From Locusta migratoria (lineage: Eukaryota; Arthropoda; Insecta; Orthoptera; Acrididae): 64,000 nucleotides of DNA. The notes under the pieces were generated by a model. The model was not told where the DNA came from. It made no database searches and saw only the letters and a program-made list of their open reading frames with translations. Both the position numbers and the translations under genes were made by a program. Each line of letters begins with the position of its first letter. The first letter of the stretch is position 1. The stretch is from positions 145,558,730 to 145,622,729 of the forward strand of contig CM048746.1 in the NCBI GenBank assembly GCA_026315105.1, written 5' to 3'. This document shows positions 53,736 through 63,345 of the stretch, piece by piece.

Positions 53736-54400
53736 TTTAGCTGTGGTTGCTCTTCATATCAAATTATTTGAGATTTATAAAAGCCTACGCCATCGTGCTC
53801 CAGTAAAACGCCACATAAATTTGAAGCAGAATAATGCAAAGTTGTCATCTTCAGCCCTTATTTTCTTCGCAACTTCTCATTTAACAGCAGCACACCATTC
53901 GTCCTTAAAGCTATAAAATTAAAATTAAATCGTGCTGTGACTTAATTAAACTCAACCAAGGCGCATCACGTGCAAAAAATAAAATAAAATAAAATAAAAA
54001 TGCAAGGCAGCTTTATAGAGACTATTATCCGGACTGTGTGGGACCGGATGTAATCTGGATCGTCGAAAATCCGGAAAGCTTACAAGATATAGAAAAATGT
54101 ATTATGTACTGTAATAAACGAACAACTTTTAATTTGACACTCACAAGAGACATTTTCGCTACTTAAGCGGTATATGTACTGCATTCAAGTTTATTTACTG
54201 TAATAGTGTGTAAGTGCGTCGAAAATTCATTTGTTTTGGTGTGGGGTAGGATAGATAACAATAACATTTAGCGGTTGTCTTTTTACTTTAGTCTGTCGTA
54301 TTGATCTGTATACTATCTGGATATTTAATTTCAGGTGTCTGAGCGTGGGAGCAATAGATGTTTCTTGCCAAACTTAAACATGGACGCATGTAGGTAACTA
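53736..54400. other. Unassigned AT-rich DNA
   Basis: A short (AAAAT)n run lies at about 53968-54000. Nothing else recognised. Confidence 0.45.
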
Positions 54401-54458
54401 AAATAAGAAGAGAAAATACGTTTCAATTCCACTTCATACTAGCCTGTCAAATCGAATA

Positions 54459-54818
54459 TTGCCATCAAGTTCAAAACAAGTAATAATGAAGCAATTCCTT
54501 GTCACATACAAACTAAACAGAACCCTAGATTCTACAGGTAATCATATAACAATTTTAGAAAATGCCCTTCCGAGGCTGTTACCTGAAATGGTCCTCCACG
54601 ATACTTCCAAAGGGGAGTCAATAATTAAATCACTAAAGACTAAGGACTCTTGTGGATATTATGGGGTATCTAGCGGAATTCTAAAGTACTCTTCTCCATA
54701 TGTTAGCCCAGTACTAAGCCATAGTTGTAATTTCTCCTTTCAGAATGGTCAGTTTCCTGACATATTAAAGTACTCAGTAGTGAAATCACTTTATAAAAAG
54801 GAAAAAGGAATAATGTAG
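54459..54818 (+). pseudogene. LINE D RT N-terminal fragment
   Basis: A 119-codon frame: SIIKSLKTKDSCGYYGVSSG (the K.S.G.DG...LK block) and FPDILKYSVVKSLYKKEKGI (the P..K......P..KKG block). It ends in a frameshift just before the NYRPI motif. Confidence 0.82.
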
Positions 54819-54832
54819 ACAACTATAGACCT

Positions 54833-55171
54833 ATGCCGCCGGTTTTTTCTAAAGTTATTGAAAAGCCTGTATATTCAAGATTAATTGATCATTTCAGTTC
54901 ACACAATTTGTTGTCAAACGTAAAGTTTTGTTTTAGAAGTGGTTTAACGACTGAAAATGTTATATTTTCATTCCTCTGTGAGGTACTTGATGGGTTAAAT
55001 AAAAGGTTACGGTCATTAGGCGTCGTATTTGATTTAACAAAGCCGTGTGATTGTGTTGATCACAAAATAATGTTGCAGAAGTTGGAACATTGTGGAATAA
55101 GAGAAGTAGCTCACAACTGGTTCACCTCTTACTTTAATAACAGACAGAAGAAGGTAATTCTCCAGTGTTGA
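54833..55171 (+). pseudogene. LINE D RT core fragment
   Basis: A 112-codon frame: PPVFSKVIEKPVYSRLIDHF, NVKFCFRSGLTTENVIFSFL, GVVFDLTKPCDCVDHKIMLQ and WFTSYFNNRQKKV. Motif A keeps its first Asp (FDLTK). A frameshift follows before B'. Confidence 0.84.
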
Positions 55172-56368
55172 AAATAGCTATGACGTACAATCGCAATGAA
55201 GCACAGTTAAGTGTGGGGTGCCCAAGGGTACTGTTTTCGGACCATTGCTGTTTCTATACCTTCGAGTATATCAGGTGATTGTAAAATATTTTCGTTTACT
55301 GATGATACCAGATGGTAGTGAAGGATGTTATACGTAATATTGACACAGTATCAAATAATGCAGTTCAAGAGATAAGTTCATGGTGTGTAGAAACCTAGTT
55401 GATGTTAAATCACAGTAAAACTTAGTTTTTACAATTTCTAACGCAGTATTTGACGAAAACTGACCTTTTGATTACACATAATGGGCATATGATAAGTGAG
55501 ACTGAACAATTTTAAATTTCTAGGTGTTTGGATGGACAGTAAGTGTCGTGGAAAGCCCATGTTCAGGAGTTTGTTCCAAAACTAAATTCCGCTTTATTTG
55601 CCATTAGAACAATATCTAAAATAAGTGATTTTTCAACACGAAAAGTAGTGTACTACGATTAATTTCACTCAATTATAACGTACAGCGTTATTTTTTGGGA
55701 TACCTCGAGTGAAAAAAGGATATTTTTCGCTCACAAACGGGCGGTTTAAGCAATATCTGTTGTAAGTTCACGAACGTCATCTCGACCCCTTTCCAGTAGT
55801 CTGGGAATTTTGACACTGGTGTCACAATACGTTTTTTCTTTAATGTGGGTTGTTGTTAATAATATCAGCTTATCCCCACGAGTTAGTTGCTTTCACTCGG
55901 TGAATACTATACGCTAGTCGAATCTACATTTGCATCACACCACCTTGATACTTGGAGAAGGGTGTCCAGTATTCTGCAGCATCCATTTTCAATATGCTGC
56001 CAGGAGAACTCAAGAATCTTAGCACTAACCCACAAGCTTTCAAATCTAAATTGAAAAGTTACCTCATGGATCACTCCTTTTATTCTGTCGAGGAACTCCT
56101 AGAAACGTTAAGCAATTAAGCTAATTCATTTTTTATTTCTTTACTTAATCTTTTCACTTAGTCTTAAGATAGTCGAGGGCATAGGACTACTTAAAAATTT
56201 TCTATTACCATTCTTGTGTTAAACTTCATGTATTGACTTGTTCAATGACCATGGAGTCGTACTCTTCAGTTAGGTCCTGCGGAACAGAAAAACATATTAT
56301 TATAATTATTATTATTACTAATAATATTTCATTTTAGGCTCTCTTGGGCCTGCAGCATTGTAAATGTC

Positions 56369-56666
56369 ATTTAAAGACGTCATGCAATGAAATTCCAAAT
56401 GCTGCTTCACATATTTATTACACTATAGCACCTATTTATTGCGTCGTAATTTTGTTAAAGCAATATTTGTTCTGATTTACGACTGCTTTAACAAAATTAC
56501 GAAACAATAAATAAATAAATAGCACGAAAACCATTGATGTATGTGGATGTCACGACCATCTGACGTCACCTGAAGATAGCGCTAAAGCCGTAATAGGCCT
56601 ATTGTATAGTAAATATACTTGTATGTAAATAAGAATTTGGAATTTCATTGCATGACGTCTTTAAAT
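56369..56666. mobile_element. MITE with 32-bp terminal inverted repeats
   Basis: 56369-56400 and 56635-56666 are exact reverse complements (outer part ATTTAAAGACGTCATGCAAT). A second hairpin lies inside: CGTAATTTTGTTAAAGCA at 56445-56462 against 56484-56501. About 298 bp, no ORF. The flanks do not show a convincing target duplication. Confidence 0.85.
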
Positions 56667-56669
56667 AAT

Positions 56670-57284
56670 AAAATTTTGTTTTTCAAATTTAAACATGGAG
56701 GGAAAAGAAGCAAAATCATCTGAAAAACATGTGAATGTCCAGGTACGCCACAGTTCTATGCTCAGTGACCATAGTTATTCATCCAAGTTGTATAGCGATC
56801 GCTGTTAAAATTGAATATATTTTTCTTTGTTGGCAACGTTGTCTGAAAAACTAGAATGGCGGGGGGGGGGGGGGGGGGGAACTATGAATTTTTTGCCCCC
56901 GTTGCAAAAAAATGAAGATGTGGGTCTGTAGCCAACCTGACAGAGGGAAGGAGGGGTAGGCGGTATTGCTGTTCCTGTCCGCCGGCAGCGACTAACTTCC
57001 GGCTTTGAGGTTGGCTGTCTTGAACTCGAGCGAATTACCAAACCACGGACAACTCGTCTCCCTCCGCCACCGCAGGTTTCCAAAGACAACTTGAATTAAC
57101 GGCCAGAGAACGTAACTAGATTATGCCATGGCCAGGGTTATCTATACCAATTAAATGGAGAGTGGAAAATTATCTTGTCCACTCAACCTGATGCTCCTCT
57201 ATCTAAACAATAAATCTATAGAGTCTGTGGACCTGGGAAAATTAATTTAATAGTAGTAATGCACACTGAAGTTTGAAGGATTAA
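56670..57284. other. Unassigned DNA with a G19 run
   Basis: The G run at 56861-56879 splits an otherwise plain stretch. A 94-codon minus frame through it has no motif. Confidence 0.45.
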
Positions 57285-57513
57285 TACACTCCTGGTTATT
57301 AAAATTGCTACACCAAGAAGATGACGTGCTACAAGCGCATATTTAACCGATAGGAAGAAGATGCTGTGATATGCAAATTATTAGTTTTTCAGAGCATTCA
57401 CACAAGGTTGGCGCCAGTGGCGACACCTACAACGTGCTGACATGAGGAAAGTTTCCAATCGATTTCTCATACACAAACAGCAGTTGACCGGCGTTTCCTG
57501 GTGAAACGTTGTT

Positions 57514-58680
57514 GTGATCCCTCGTGTAAGCAGGAGAAATGCTTACCATCACGTTTCCGACTTTGATAGAGGTCGGATTGTAGCCTATCGCGCCTGCAGT
57601 TTCTCGTATCATGACATTACTGCTCGCTGTGGTCGTGACCCAATTACTGTTAGCAATACGGAACGCCTTGCTGCATCCGAACGGCCTCGTATCACTAGCA
57701 GTCGAGATGAAAGGAATCTTATTCGCTTGGCTGTAACGGATCGTGCAGCCACGTCTCGATCCCTGAGTCAACAGATGGGGATGTTTGTAACACAACAACC
57801 ATCTGCACGAACAGTTCGACGACGTTTGCAGCAGCATGGACTATCAGCTCGGAGACCATGGCTACGGTTATCCTTCACGATGCATTACAGACAGGAGCGT
57901 CTGCGATGGTGTACTCAACGACGAACGCGGGTACACGAATGGCAAAACGTCATGTTTTCGGAAGAATCCAGGTTCCGTTTACAGCACCATGATGGTCGCA
58001 ACCGGGTTTGGCGACATCGCGGTGAACGCATATTGGAAGCGTGTATTATCATCGCCATACTGGCGTATCACCCGGCGTGATGGTATGGAGTGTCTTTTAA
58101 ATGTTCAGATGTCTGTAAATCTATCGGACCAAACTGCGTGGTCATCAGTCCGTAGCTTACAAACTACTTAAACCTAGGTAAACTAACCTAAGAACACACC
58201 CATGCCCCAGGGAGGACTCGAAACTCCACGGCGAGCAACAGCGCGCTCCACAGCGAGACGCTTTAGACCGCTCGGCTACTCCACCGCGGCGGGGTGTCAT
58301 TGGTCGGTCACCTCTTGTTCGCATCGACCGCACTTTGAACAGTTGCCGCTACATTTAAGACGTGTTACGACCTGTGGCTCTAACCTTCATCCGATCCCTG
58401 CGAAATCCTATATTTCAGCAGGATAATGCACGACTGCAAGTTGCAGGTCCTGTGCGGGACTTTCTGGATACGGAAAATGTTCGACTGCTGCCCTGGCCAG
58501 CTCATTCTCCAGATCTCTAACCAGTTGAAAACGTCTGGTCAGTGGTGGCCGAGCAAACGGCTCGTCACAATACGCCAGTCACTACTCTTGATGAACTGTG
58601 GTATCGTGTTAAAGCTGCATGAGCACCCAAGCCATCCAAGCTCTGTTTGACTCAATGCTCAGGCGTATCAAGGCCGTTCT
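57514..58680 (+). pseudogene. Tc1-like DD34E transposase, broken
   Basis: The first part (57514-58080): DFDRGRIVAYRACSFSYHDI (first HTH), AATSRSLSQQMGMFVTQQPS, RTVRRRLQQHGLSARRPWLR (second HTH), then the catalytic domain with VMFSEESRFRL, where the usual D is E, and NRVWRHRGERILEACI. After PGVMVW the SINE intervenes. The second part (58299-58680) has IGRSPLVRIDRTLNS, FQQDNARLQVAGPV (second Asp present), and RLLPWPAHSPDL, stop, PVENVWSVV (third acid E present). The enzyme would cut and rejoin the element ends; with the changes listed it should not. Confidence 0.9.
58099..58298 (-). mobile_element. tRNA-derived SINE, older subfamily, inside the Tc1 element
   Basis: The plus strand shows the tail (AAATGTTCAGATGTCTGTAA) at the left, GGAGGACTCGAAACTCC at box B, and the head end CCACCGCGGCGGGG at the right. 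The flanks GTGTCTTT and GTGTCATT suggest a short imperfect duplication. Confidence 0.88.
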
Positions 58681-58921
58681 TACGGTCAGAAGTGGTTGTC
58701 CTGGGTACTGATTTCTCAGGAGCTATGCACCCAAGTTGCTGAAAATGTAATCACATGTCACTTCTAGTATAATATATTTGTTCAGTGAATACCCGTTTAT
58801 CATCTGCATTTCTTCTTGGGATAGCAATTTCAATGTCCAGTAGTGTAATTAATTAATTGATCATCCTGTGTTTTTTATCAGTTTGAATTTAATTTGGAGT
58901 TATAATCTGTGCTCAGAAGTA

Positions 58922-59120
58922 AAGGCCGCACGAAATAGCTGCGTGATGTAAGGCGTGATGCTACGTACTAGGCGGCTGATCGCGCCGTATTTTTGTGTCC
59001 TCTCTGGGGCATGTGTGTATTTGCTGTCCGTAGTGTAACTTAGTTTAAGTGGTTTATAAACCAAGGGACTGATCACCATAGCAGTTTGGTCCAACAGGGT
59101 TTACAAATAACTGAACGTTT
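58922..59120 (+). mobile_element. SINE relic in duplication unit 1
   Basis: GGGGCATGTGTGTATTTG, TAACTTAGTTTAAGTGG, GGGACTGATCACCATAGCAG and TTTACAAATAACTGAAC follow the SINE body order. The tRNA head is nearly unreadable. Confidence 0.65.
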
Positions 59121-59710
59121 CTTGCCACGTGTCATTCATGCCTCTCTAAGTTATAGCATTACACTACCTATGCGTTCATTTTAAGGAACTTCATATCCCA
59201 ATTAATATTTTGTTTATATTAATGATCGACGGTCAAGCAAGATCAGAGAGATGGCTGAATAGACAGAGCCGGGGCACGACAAGACTGACACAAAGGATGG
59301 AAGGAGGAAATGCATAGAGGTGGCTGGCGGAGGAGATATAGAATGGTGTGAGGGAGGGGAAGACGCGGGAGTCGAGAGGGGGATTATATTTAGGATGTAC
59401 AATTAATCCTCATACAGCCTTAGCAACCCCAAAGCATTACCGCCTGAAATTCTCAGGCGTGTCAAGGCCGTTATTACGGTCAGAGGTGGTTCTCATAGAT
59501 TTTTCCTGATTTCTCAGGGTCTATGCACCCAAATTGCGTGAAAATGTAATCACATGTCAGTTCTAGTATAATATATTTGTCCAATGAATACCCGTTTATC
59601 ATCTGCATTTCTTCTTGGTGTAGCAATTGTAATGGCCAGAAGTGTAATTAATTTATCATCCTGTATTTTATATCAGTTTGAATTTAATTTGGAAGTATAA
59701 TCTGTGCTCA

Positions 59711-59905
59711 GAACTTAATGTCGCGTGAAACTGCCGCGTGATGTAAGGCGCCCTGTTACGTAGTAGGCGGCCCGTCGTGCCGTATTTTCGAGTCGTCGCT
59801 CGGGTATGTGTGTATTTGTTGTCCGATTTGTAAGTTAAAGTGGTTAGTAAGTGTAGGGACAGATCACCATAGAAGTTTGGTCCTACAGGTTTACAAATAA
59901 TTGAA
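59711..59905 (+). mobile_element. SINE relic in duplication unit 2
   Basis: A copy of the relic in unit 1, with CTCGGGTATGTGTGTATTTG and GGGACAGATCACCATAGAAG. Confidence 0.65.
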
Positions 59906-60217
59906 CTTTTCTCGCCACGTGTCATTCATGCCTCTCTAAGTTACGCATTCATTTTAAGGAACTTCATATCCCAATTGATCTTCTGTTTATATTAATGAAC
60001 GTCGGTCAAGCAAGATCAGAGAGAGGTCTGGACAGAGCCGGGGCACGACAAGACTGACACAAAAGATAGATGAAGGAAATGCATAGATGTGGAAGGCGGA
60101 CGAGATATAGAATGGTGTGTTTGAGGGGAAGAAACGGGAATCGATAGGATGATTGTTTAGGATGTACAATTAATCCTCATACAGCTTTAGCAACTGCTAA
60201 GCATTACCGCTAGAAAT

Positions 60218-60637
60218 GGGATAATTTCCGAACAAAAGGAGAAAATTTTTCCGTTGTAAATAACGTCGATATCGATACACTGAATGTTGGAAGGTCACAG
60301 TGCGATAATGGACTGCACGGTCTAGCAGGCTTTTTGTGACGATACCCTCCGCGCCTGACAGCGCGGCAGCACGGCGCAGCGCAGGTGGCGGGTGGGTGGC
60401 GGCGATTGCAGGCGCGCTTTGTCGTGCTGCGGGCAGTGTGGCGGTGGAGCGGCGTTAATGGTGAGGCCGGATAACGATACAAAGCCGGCAGGCGAGGGCG
60501 AGGGGCGAGGCCGCGCCGCAGACCGCCGGACAGCGCGCGGCGCTCTGCCAGGTGATCGGCGCTCCGCTAGCCACACCGCGATCCACCGCCACGCAGTCGT
60601 ACCCACATTTGCCATTACAGACCGACGTTATTGCATT
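60218..60637. other. CpG-rich block
   Basis: About 60340-60610 is strongly GC- and CpG-rich (GGCGAGGGGCGAGGCCGCGC, GACAGCGCGCGGCGCTC). Overlapping long frames on both strands are a consequence of composition. No promoter element or gene motif could be identified. Confidence 0.55.
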
Positions 60638-60735
60638 TTAATCCCACAAGCAGCAAGGACGGGCAAAAATTGCCCGTACCTTTTTCTTTTTTTAAAACAT
60701 CATAATAAAAATTATTTATGGGCCTTTTTCTACTT

Positions 60736-60999
60736 TCTGGAAACATCCCTTAGGCTGCGGCTAAGCCATGTTCCCAGCATATCCTTTCTTCCAGGAGTGC
60801 TAGTCTTGCATGGTTCGCAGGAGAGCTTCTGTGAAGTTTGGAGAGTAGGAGGCGAGGTACTGGCGGAAGTAAAGTTGTGAGGGGGCATCGTGAGTTGTGT
60901 CGGGATAGCACAGTCGGTAGTGCGCTTGCCCGCGAAAGGCAAAGGTCCCAGGTTAGAGTCCCGGTTCCGGCACGCAATTTTAATCTGCCAGGAAGTTTC
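60736..60999 (+). mobile_element. tRNA-like repeat (family E), plus copy
   Basis: Starts TCTGGAAACATCCCTTAGGC and ends TTTTAATCTGCCAGGAAGTT. It contains a tRNA-like block (GGGATAGCACAGTCGGTAGT, GCCCGCGAAAGGCAAAGGTC, GGTTAGAGTCCCGG) at about 60899-60976. An 11-bp duplication, TTTTTCTACTT, lies at 60725-60735 and 61000-61010. From memory, this repeat type is frequent in locust genomes. Confidence 0.8.
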
Positions 61000-61023
61000 T
61001 TTTTCTACTTGTCTCTCACCTTA

Positions 61024-61221
61024 GCCGGCCGCGGTGGACGAGGGGACTGAGACGCTCCAGTCACGGTCTGCACTGCCACTACGGTCGAGGGTTCGAATCC
61101 CCCCTCGGGCATGGATATTTGTGCTGTCCTTAGTCTTAGGTAGTTCATATGTACTTCGTAAGCTTAGGGACTGATGACACCGTAGTTAAGTCCCATAAGC
61201 TGTGCAAACATTTGAAGATTT
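61024..61221 (+). mobile_element. tRNA-derived SINE (main family)
   Basis: Head GCCGGCCGCGGTGGACGAGG, box B GGGTTCGAATCCC, and tail TGTGCAAACATTTGAAGATT. On the left it abuts TCTCTCACCTTA; on the right it runs directly into the antisense family E repeat instead of a matching target copy. Confidence 0.93.
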
Positions 61222-61554
61222 GAAACTTCCTGGCAGATTTAAGTTGTGACGGAACCGGGAATCTAACCTTGGACCTTTGCCTTTCGCGGGCAAGCGCACT
61301 ACCGACTGTGCTATCCCGACACGACCCACGATGCCGGCTCACAACTTTCCTTCCGCCAGTACCTCGCCTCCTACTTTCCAAACTTCACAGAAGCTCTCGT
61401 GCGAACAAGCAAGACTAGCACTCCTGGAAGAAAGGATATGGTGGATACATGGCTTAGCCACAGCCTAAGGGATGTTTCCAGAATGAAACTTTCACTCTGC
61501 AGCGGAGTGTGCGCTGATATGAAACTTCCTGGCAGATATTTGATTTTTGATTTT
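61222..61554 (-). mobile_element. tRNA-like repeat (family E), minus copy
   Basis: An inverted copy of 60736-60999, with the tRNA-like block at about 61330-61252. It has extra sequence at its right end (CACTCTGCAGCGGAGTGTGC). GAAACTTCCTGGCAGAT occurs at both its left (61222) and right (61521) ends as a direct repeat. The 12-bp TCTCTCACCTTA at 61555-61566 repeats the one at 61012-61023. Confidence 0.8.
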
Positions 61555-62049
61555 TCTCTCACCTTATAAAGTACTACACTACATTTTTATTGGTACAATT
61601 TTAAAAACAGCAAATAAAATATAGAAATTTTGACCTATGTTGGGACTCCATGTGACGATAATTGTTAGTGTCTTCCCTACAACCACCAAGCATGGAGAAA
61701 AAAAGGTATTATAAAATCAGTGTCCATCACCTGTAATTTCATTATATTCCAGCTATTTACAAGCCTAACAGAAATAATAACTGCTGAAATTATTCTAAAT
61801 AATAATGTATAAACAAAATTTCACAAGACTGCGAAAGTAACTCTTTCGTCCTACATTTGCAGGAAATCCAATACGGCAGTACTGCAATAACGATAAGACA
61901 ATGTACATATGTTTGACAGACAACAGCTGATGGCAAAGAGGAAAAAATAAATCCATTTTACAGGATTCACAGCTTATTGTAATCGGGCAAAATTTGCCCT
62001 TGCTTGGTGCTCCGTGTCACCTAAAGTACCTTGGTCCTGCTAGGGTTAA

Positions 62050-63120
62050 TATAATCAAAAACACGCTGTAGTGATCTGTCTTTTCTGTGTAAAGTACACG
62101 GAAAGAAAAAAGAGCATTTATTTATTTATTTATTTTAACACGTAGAAAATAATGAAACTTCAGCCCACGTCAGATGATGCGACTCGGTTTTATGACTATC
62201 GGAATAAAGTAAAAGGGGTTCGCACGTACGTTACGCACTGGATTTTTGTTCGAACATTGTGCCTACGTCTGCCTGGGCACTGCAAGCATAACAATTGTCA
62301 GTGGAAATATGTGCTACAGACATGCAGTTTTTCACTGCATTTTTTTCCCTTCGACAATGCGTTTGTAACGGATATGCACTGTTAACATACAGAAAATTTC
62401 TTAGGTTAATTTGTCTTAAAATATTATACTGTGAAATCTGTTACTACTGTTTGCTCTCGAAATATAGGGGTTATTTAAAAATGAGAAAACTCAAGTGGTC
62501 AACTCAATTTAATCGAAATTAATCTCGCGGTAATTACTTCACAACAACCTGATTCAAACTTGTCTGCATGTCACACACTTAGTGATATAAATCACAACCT
62601 ACATACAGACTAGTAGCAGGAGTCATTTCACCTGACTTCGCAGCCATCAGCCATTGCCTCCCCCCCTCCCTGCTCCTCCGGCCACATACTCTGGCTACCG
62701 CCTCAAAAATGATGATCAGAAACGTAATATAAGCAATTTTCTGTACGTAAACAGCGCCTTATCTAAACACGTAAGACTGCATTAAATTTAACGTTGCCAA
62801 ATAGTCACCATTAGCGCAATTAAAAAAACCTATTCATTCTGGCGACAGTTAATTACGATATGCACTATGTACGGTTCAGTAGGATAGCTTGGATACGAGT
62901 AACCAAAGGTGGAAAGAGGTGAGTATGAACGAAGAAAAGCACAATAAAAACCGTTTATTAAGTGGTTACAGCAATATAATACGTACATTACTACTTCAAA
63001 AACCTTATTCAATAGATCAGTACTCCTGTGTATAAACAAGAGTTTTCGTTTTTATTAATATATATCAACAGCTTTTTTATTATCTTGATGCAATTTTCCG
63101 TACTGCACAATGGAGGAAAC
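62050..63120. other. Unassigned DNA
   Basis: No supported feature. There is a short TTTATTTATTTATTT run at about 62119-62134. Confidence 0.45.
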
Positions 63121-63132
63121 AGGCACCTGTGG

Positions 63133-63333
63133 CCGGCCGCGGTGGCCGAGGTGACTGAGGCGCTCCAGTCACGGTCAGCACGGCCACTACGGTTGGGGGT
63201 GTCGAATCCCCCCTCGGGCATGGATATTTGTGCCGTCTTTAGTCTTAGCTGGTTCATAAGTAGTTTGTAAGCTTAGGGACTGATGACCCCATACTTAAGT
63301 TCCATAAGTTGTACAAACATTTGAACATTTTTG
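63133..63333 (+). mobile_element. tRNA-derived SINE (main family), full length
   Basis: An exact 12-bp duplication, AGGCACCTGTGG, at 63121-63132 and 63334-63345. Box B carries a one-base insertion (GGGGGTGTCGAATCCC). Tail TTGTACAAACATTTGAACAT. Confidence 0.96.
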
Positions 63334-63345
63334 AGGCACCTGTGG

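Larger units (their letters stand above)
54400..56175 (+). mobile_element. LINE family D, RT part (plus strand)
   Basis: A third copy of family D. It is 5' truncated in the EN-RT linker, then RT (54459-55171 in two frames), a decayed B' and catalytic region (about 55200-55330, with FTDDTR at the YADD place), a C-terminal part (about 55500-55650), and a tail near 56150. Confidence 0.8.
57287..58845 (+). mobile_element. Tc1-like DNA transposon split by a SINE
   Basis: TA target duplications (57285-57286 and 58846-58847) flank inverted ends starting CACTCCTGG and ending CCAGTAGTG; the inner parts (ATTGCTACACCAAGAAGA / its near complement) also match. A single transposase gene lies inside. Lesions: a short loss in the DNA-binding part, an E replacing the first catalytic D, a SINE at about 58099-58298, and stops. 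It is inactive. Confidence 0.9.
58658..60217. repeat. Tandem duplication, ~780-bp unit, two copies
   Basis: Unit 1 is 58658-59451 and unit 2 is 59452-60217. Both begin CTCAGGCG inside the Tc1 3' end, contain the Tc1 terminus and a decayed SINE, share CCACGTGTCATTCATGCC and GTACAATTAATCCTCATACA, and end near GCATTACCGC..GAAAT. About one base in ten differs by eye, so the duplication is not recent. Confidence 0.93.
60642..62045. mobile_element. Possible piggyBac-type element holding nested repeats
   Basis: TTAA at 60638-60641 and 62046-62049 would be the target duplication. The ends carry related inverted text: TCCCACAAGCAGCAAGGACG ... GGGCAAAAATTGCCCG on the left and, reversed, CCCTAGCAGGACCAAGG ... 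GGGCAAATTTTGCCCG on the right. No transposase is present. The ends match only in patches, so this is tentative. Confidence 0.4.

Noticed and set aside
57427..57837. 136-codon minus frame opposite the Tc1 transposase
   Set aside because: It is the antisense shadow of a clear plus-strand transposase.
60392..60880. 162-codon plus frame through the CpG-rich block
   Set aside because: The Arg/Gly/Ala-rich content follows from base composition, and the frame crosses into the family E repeat.
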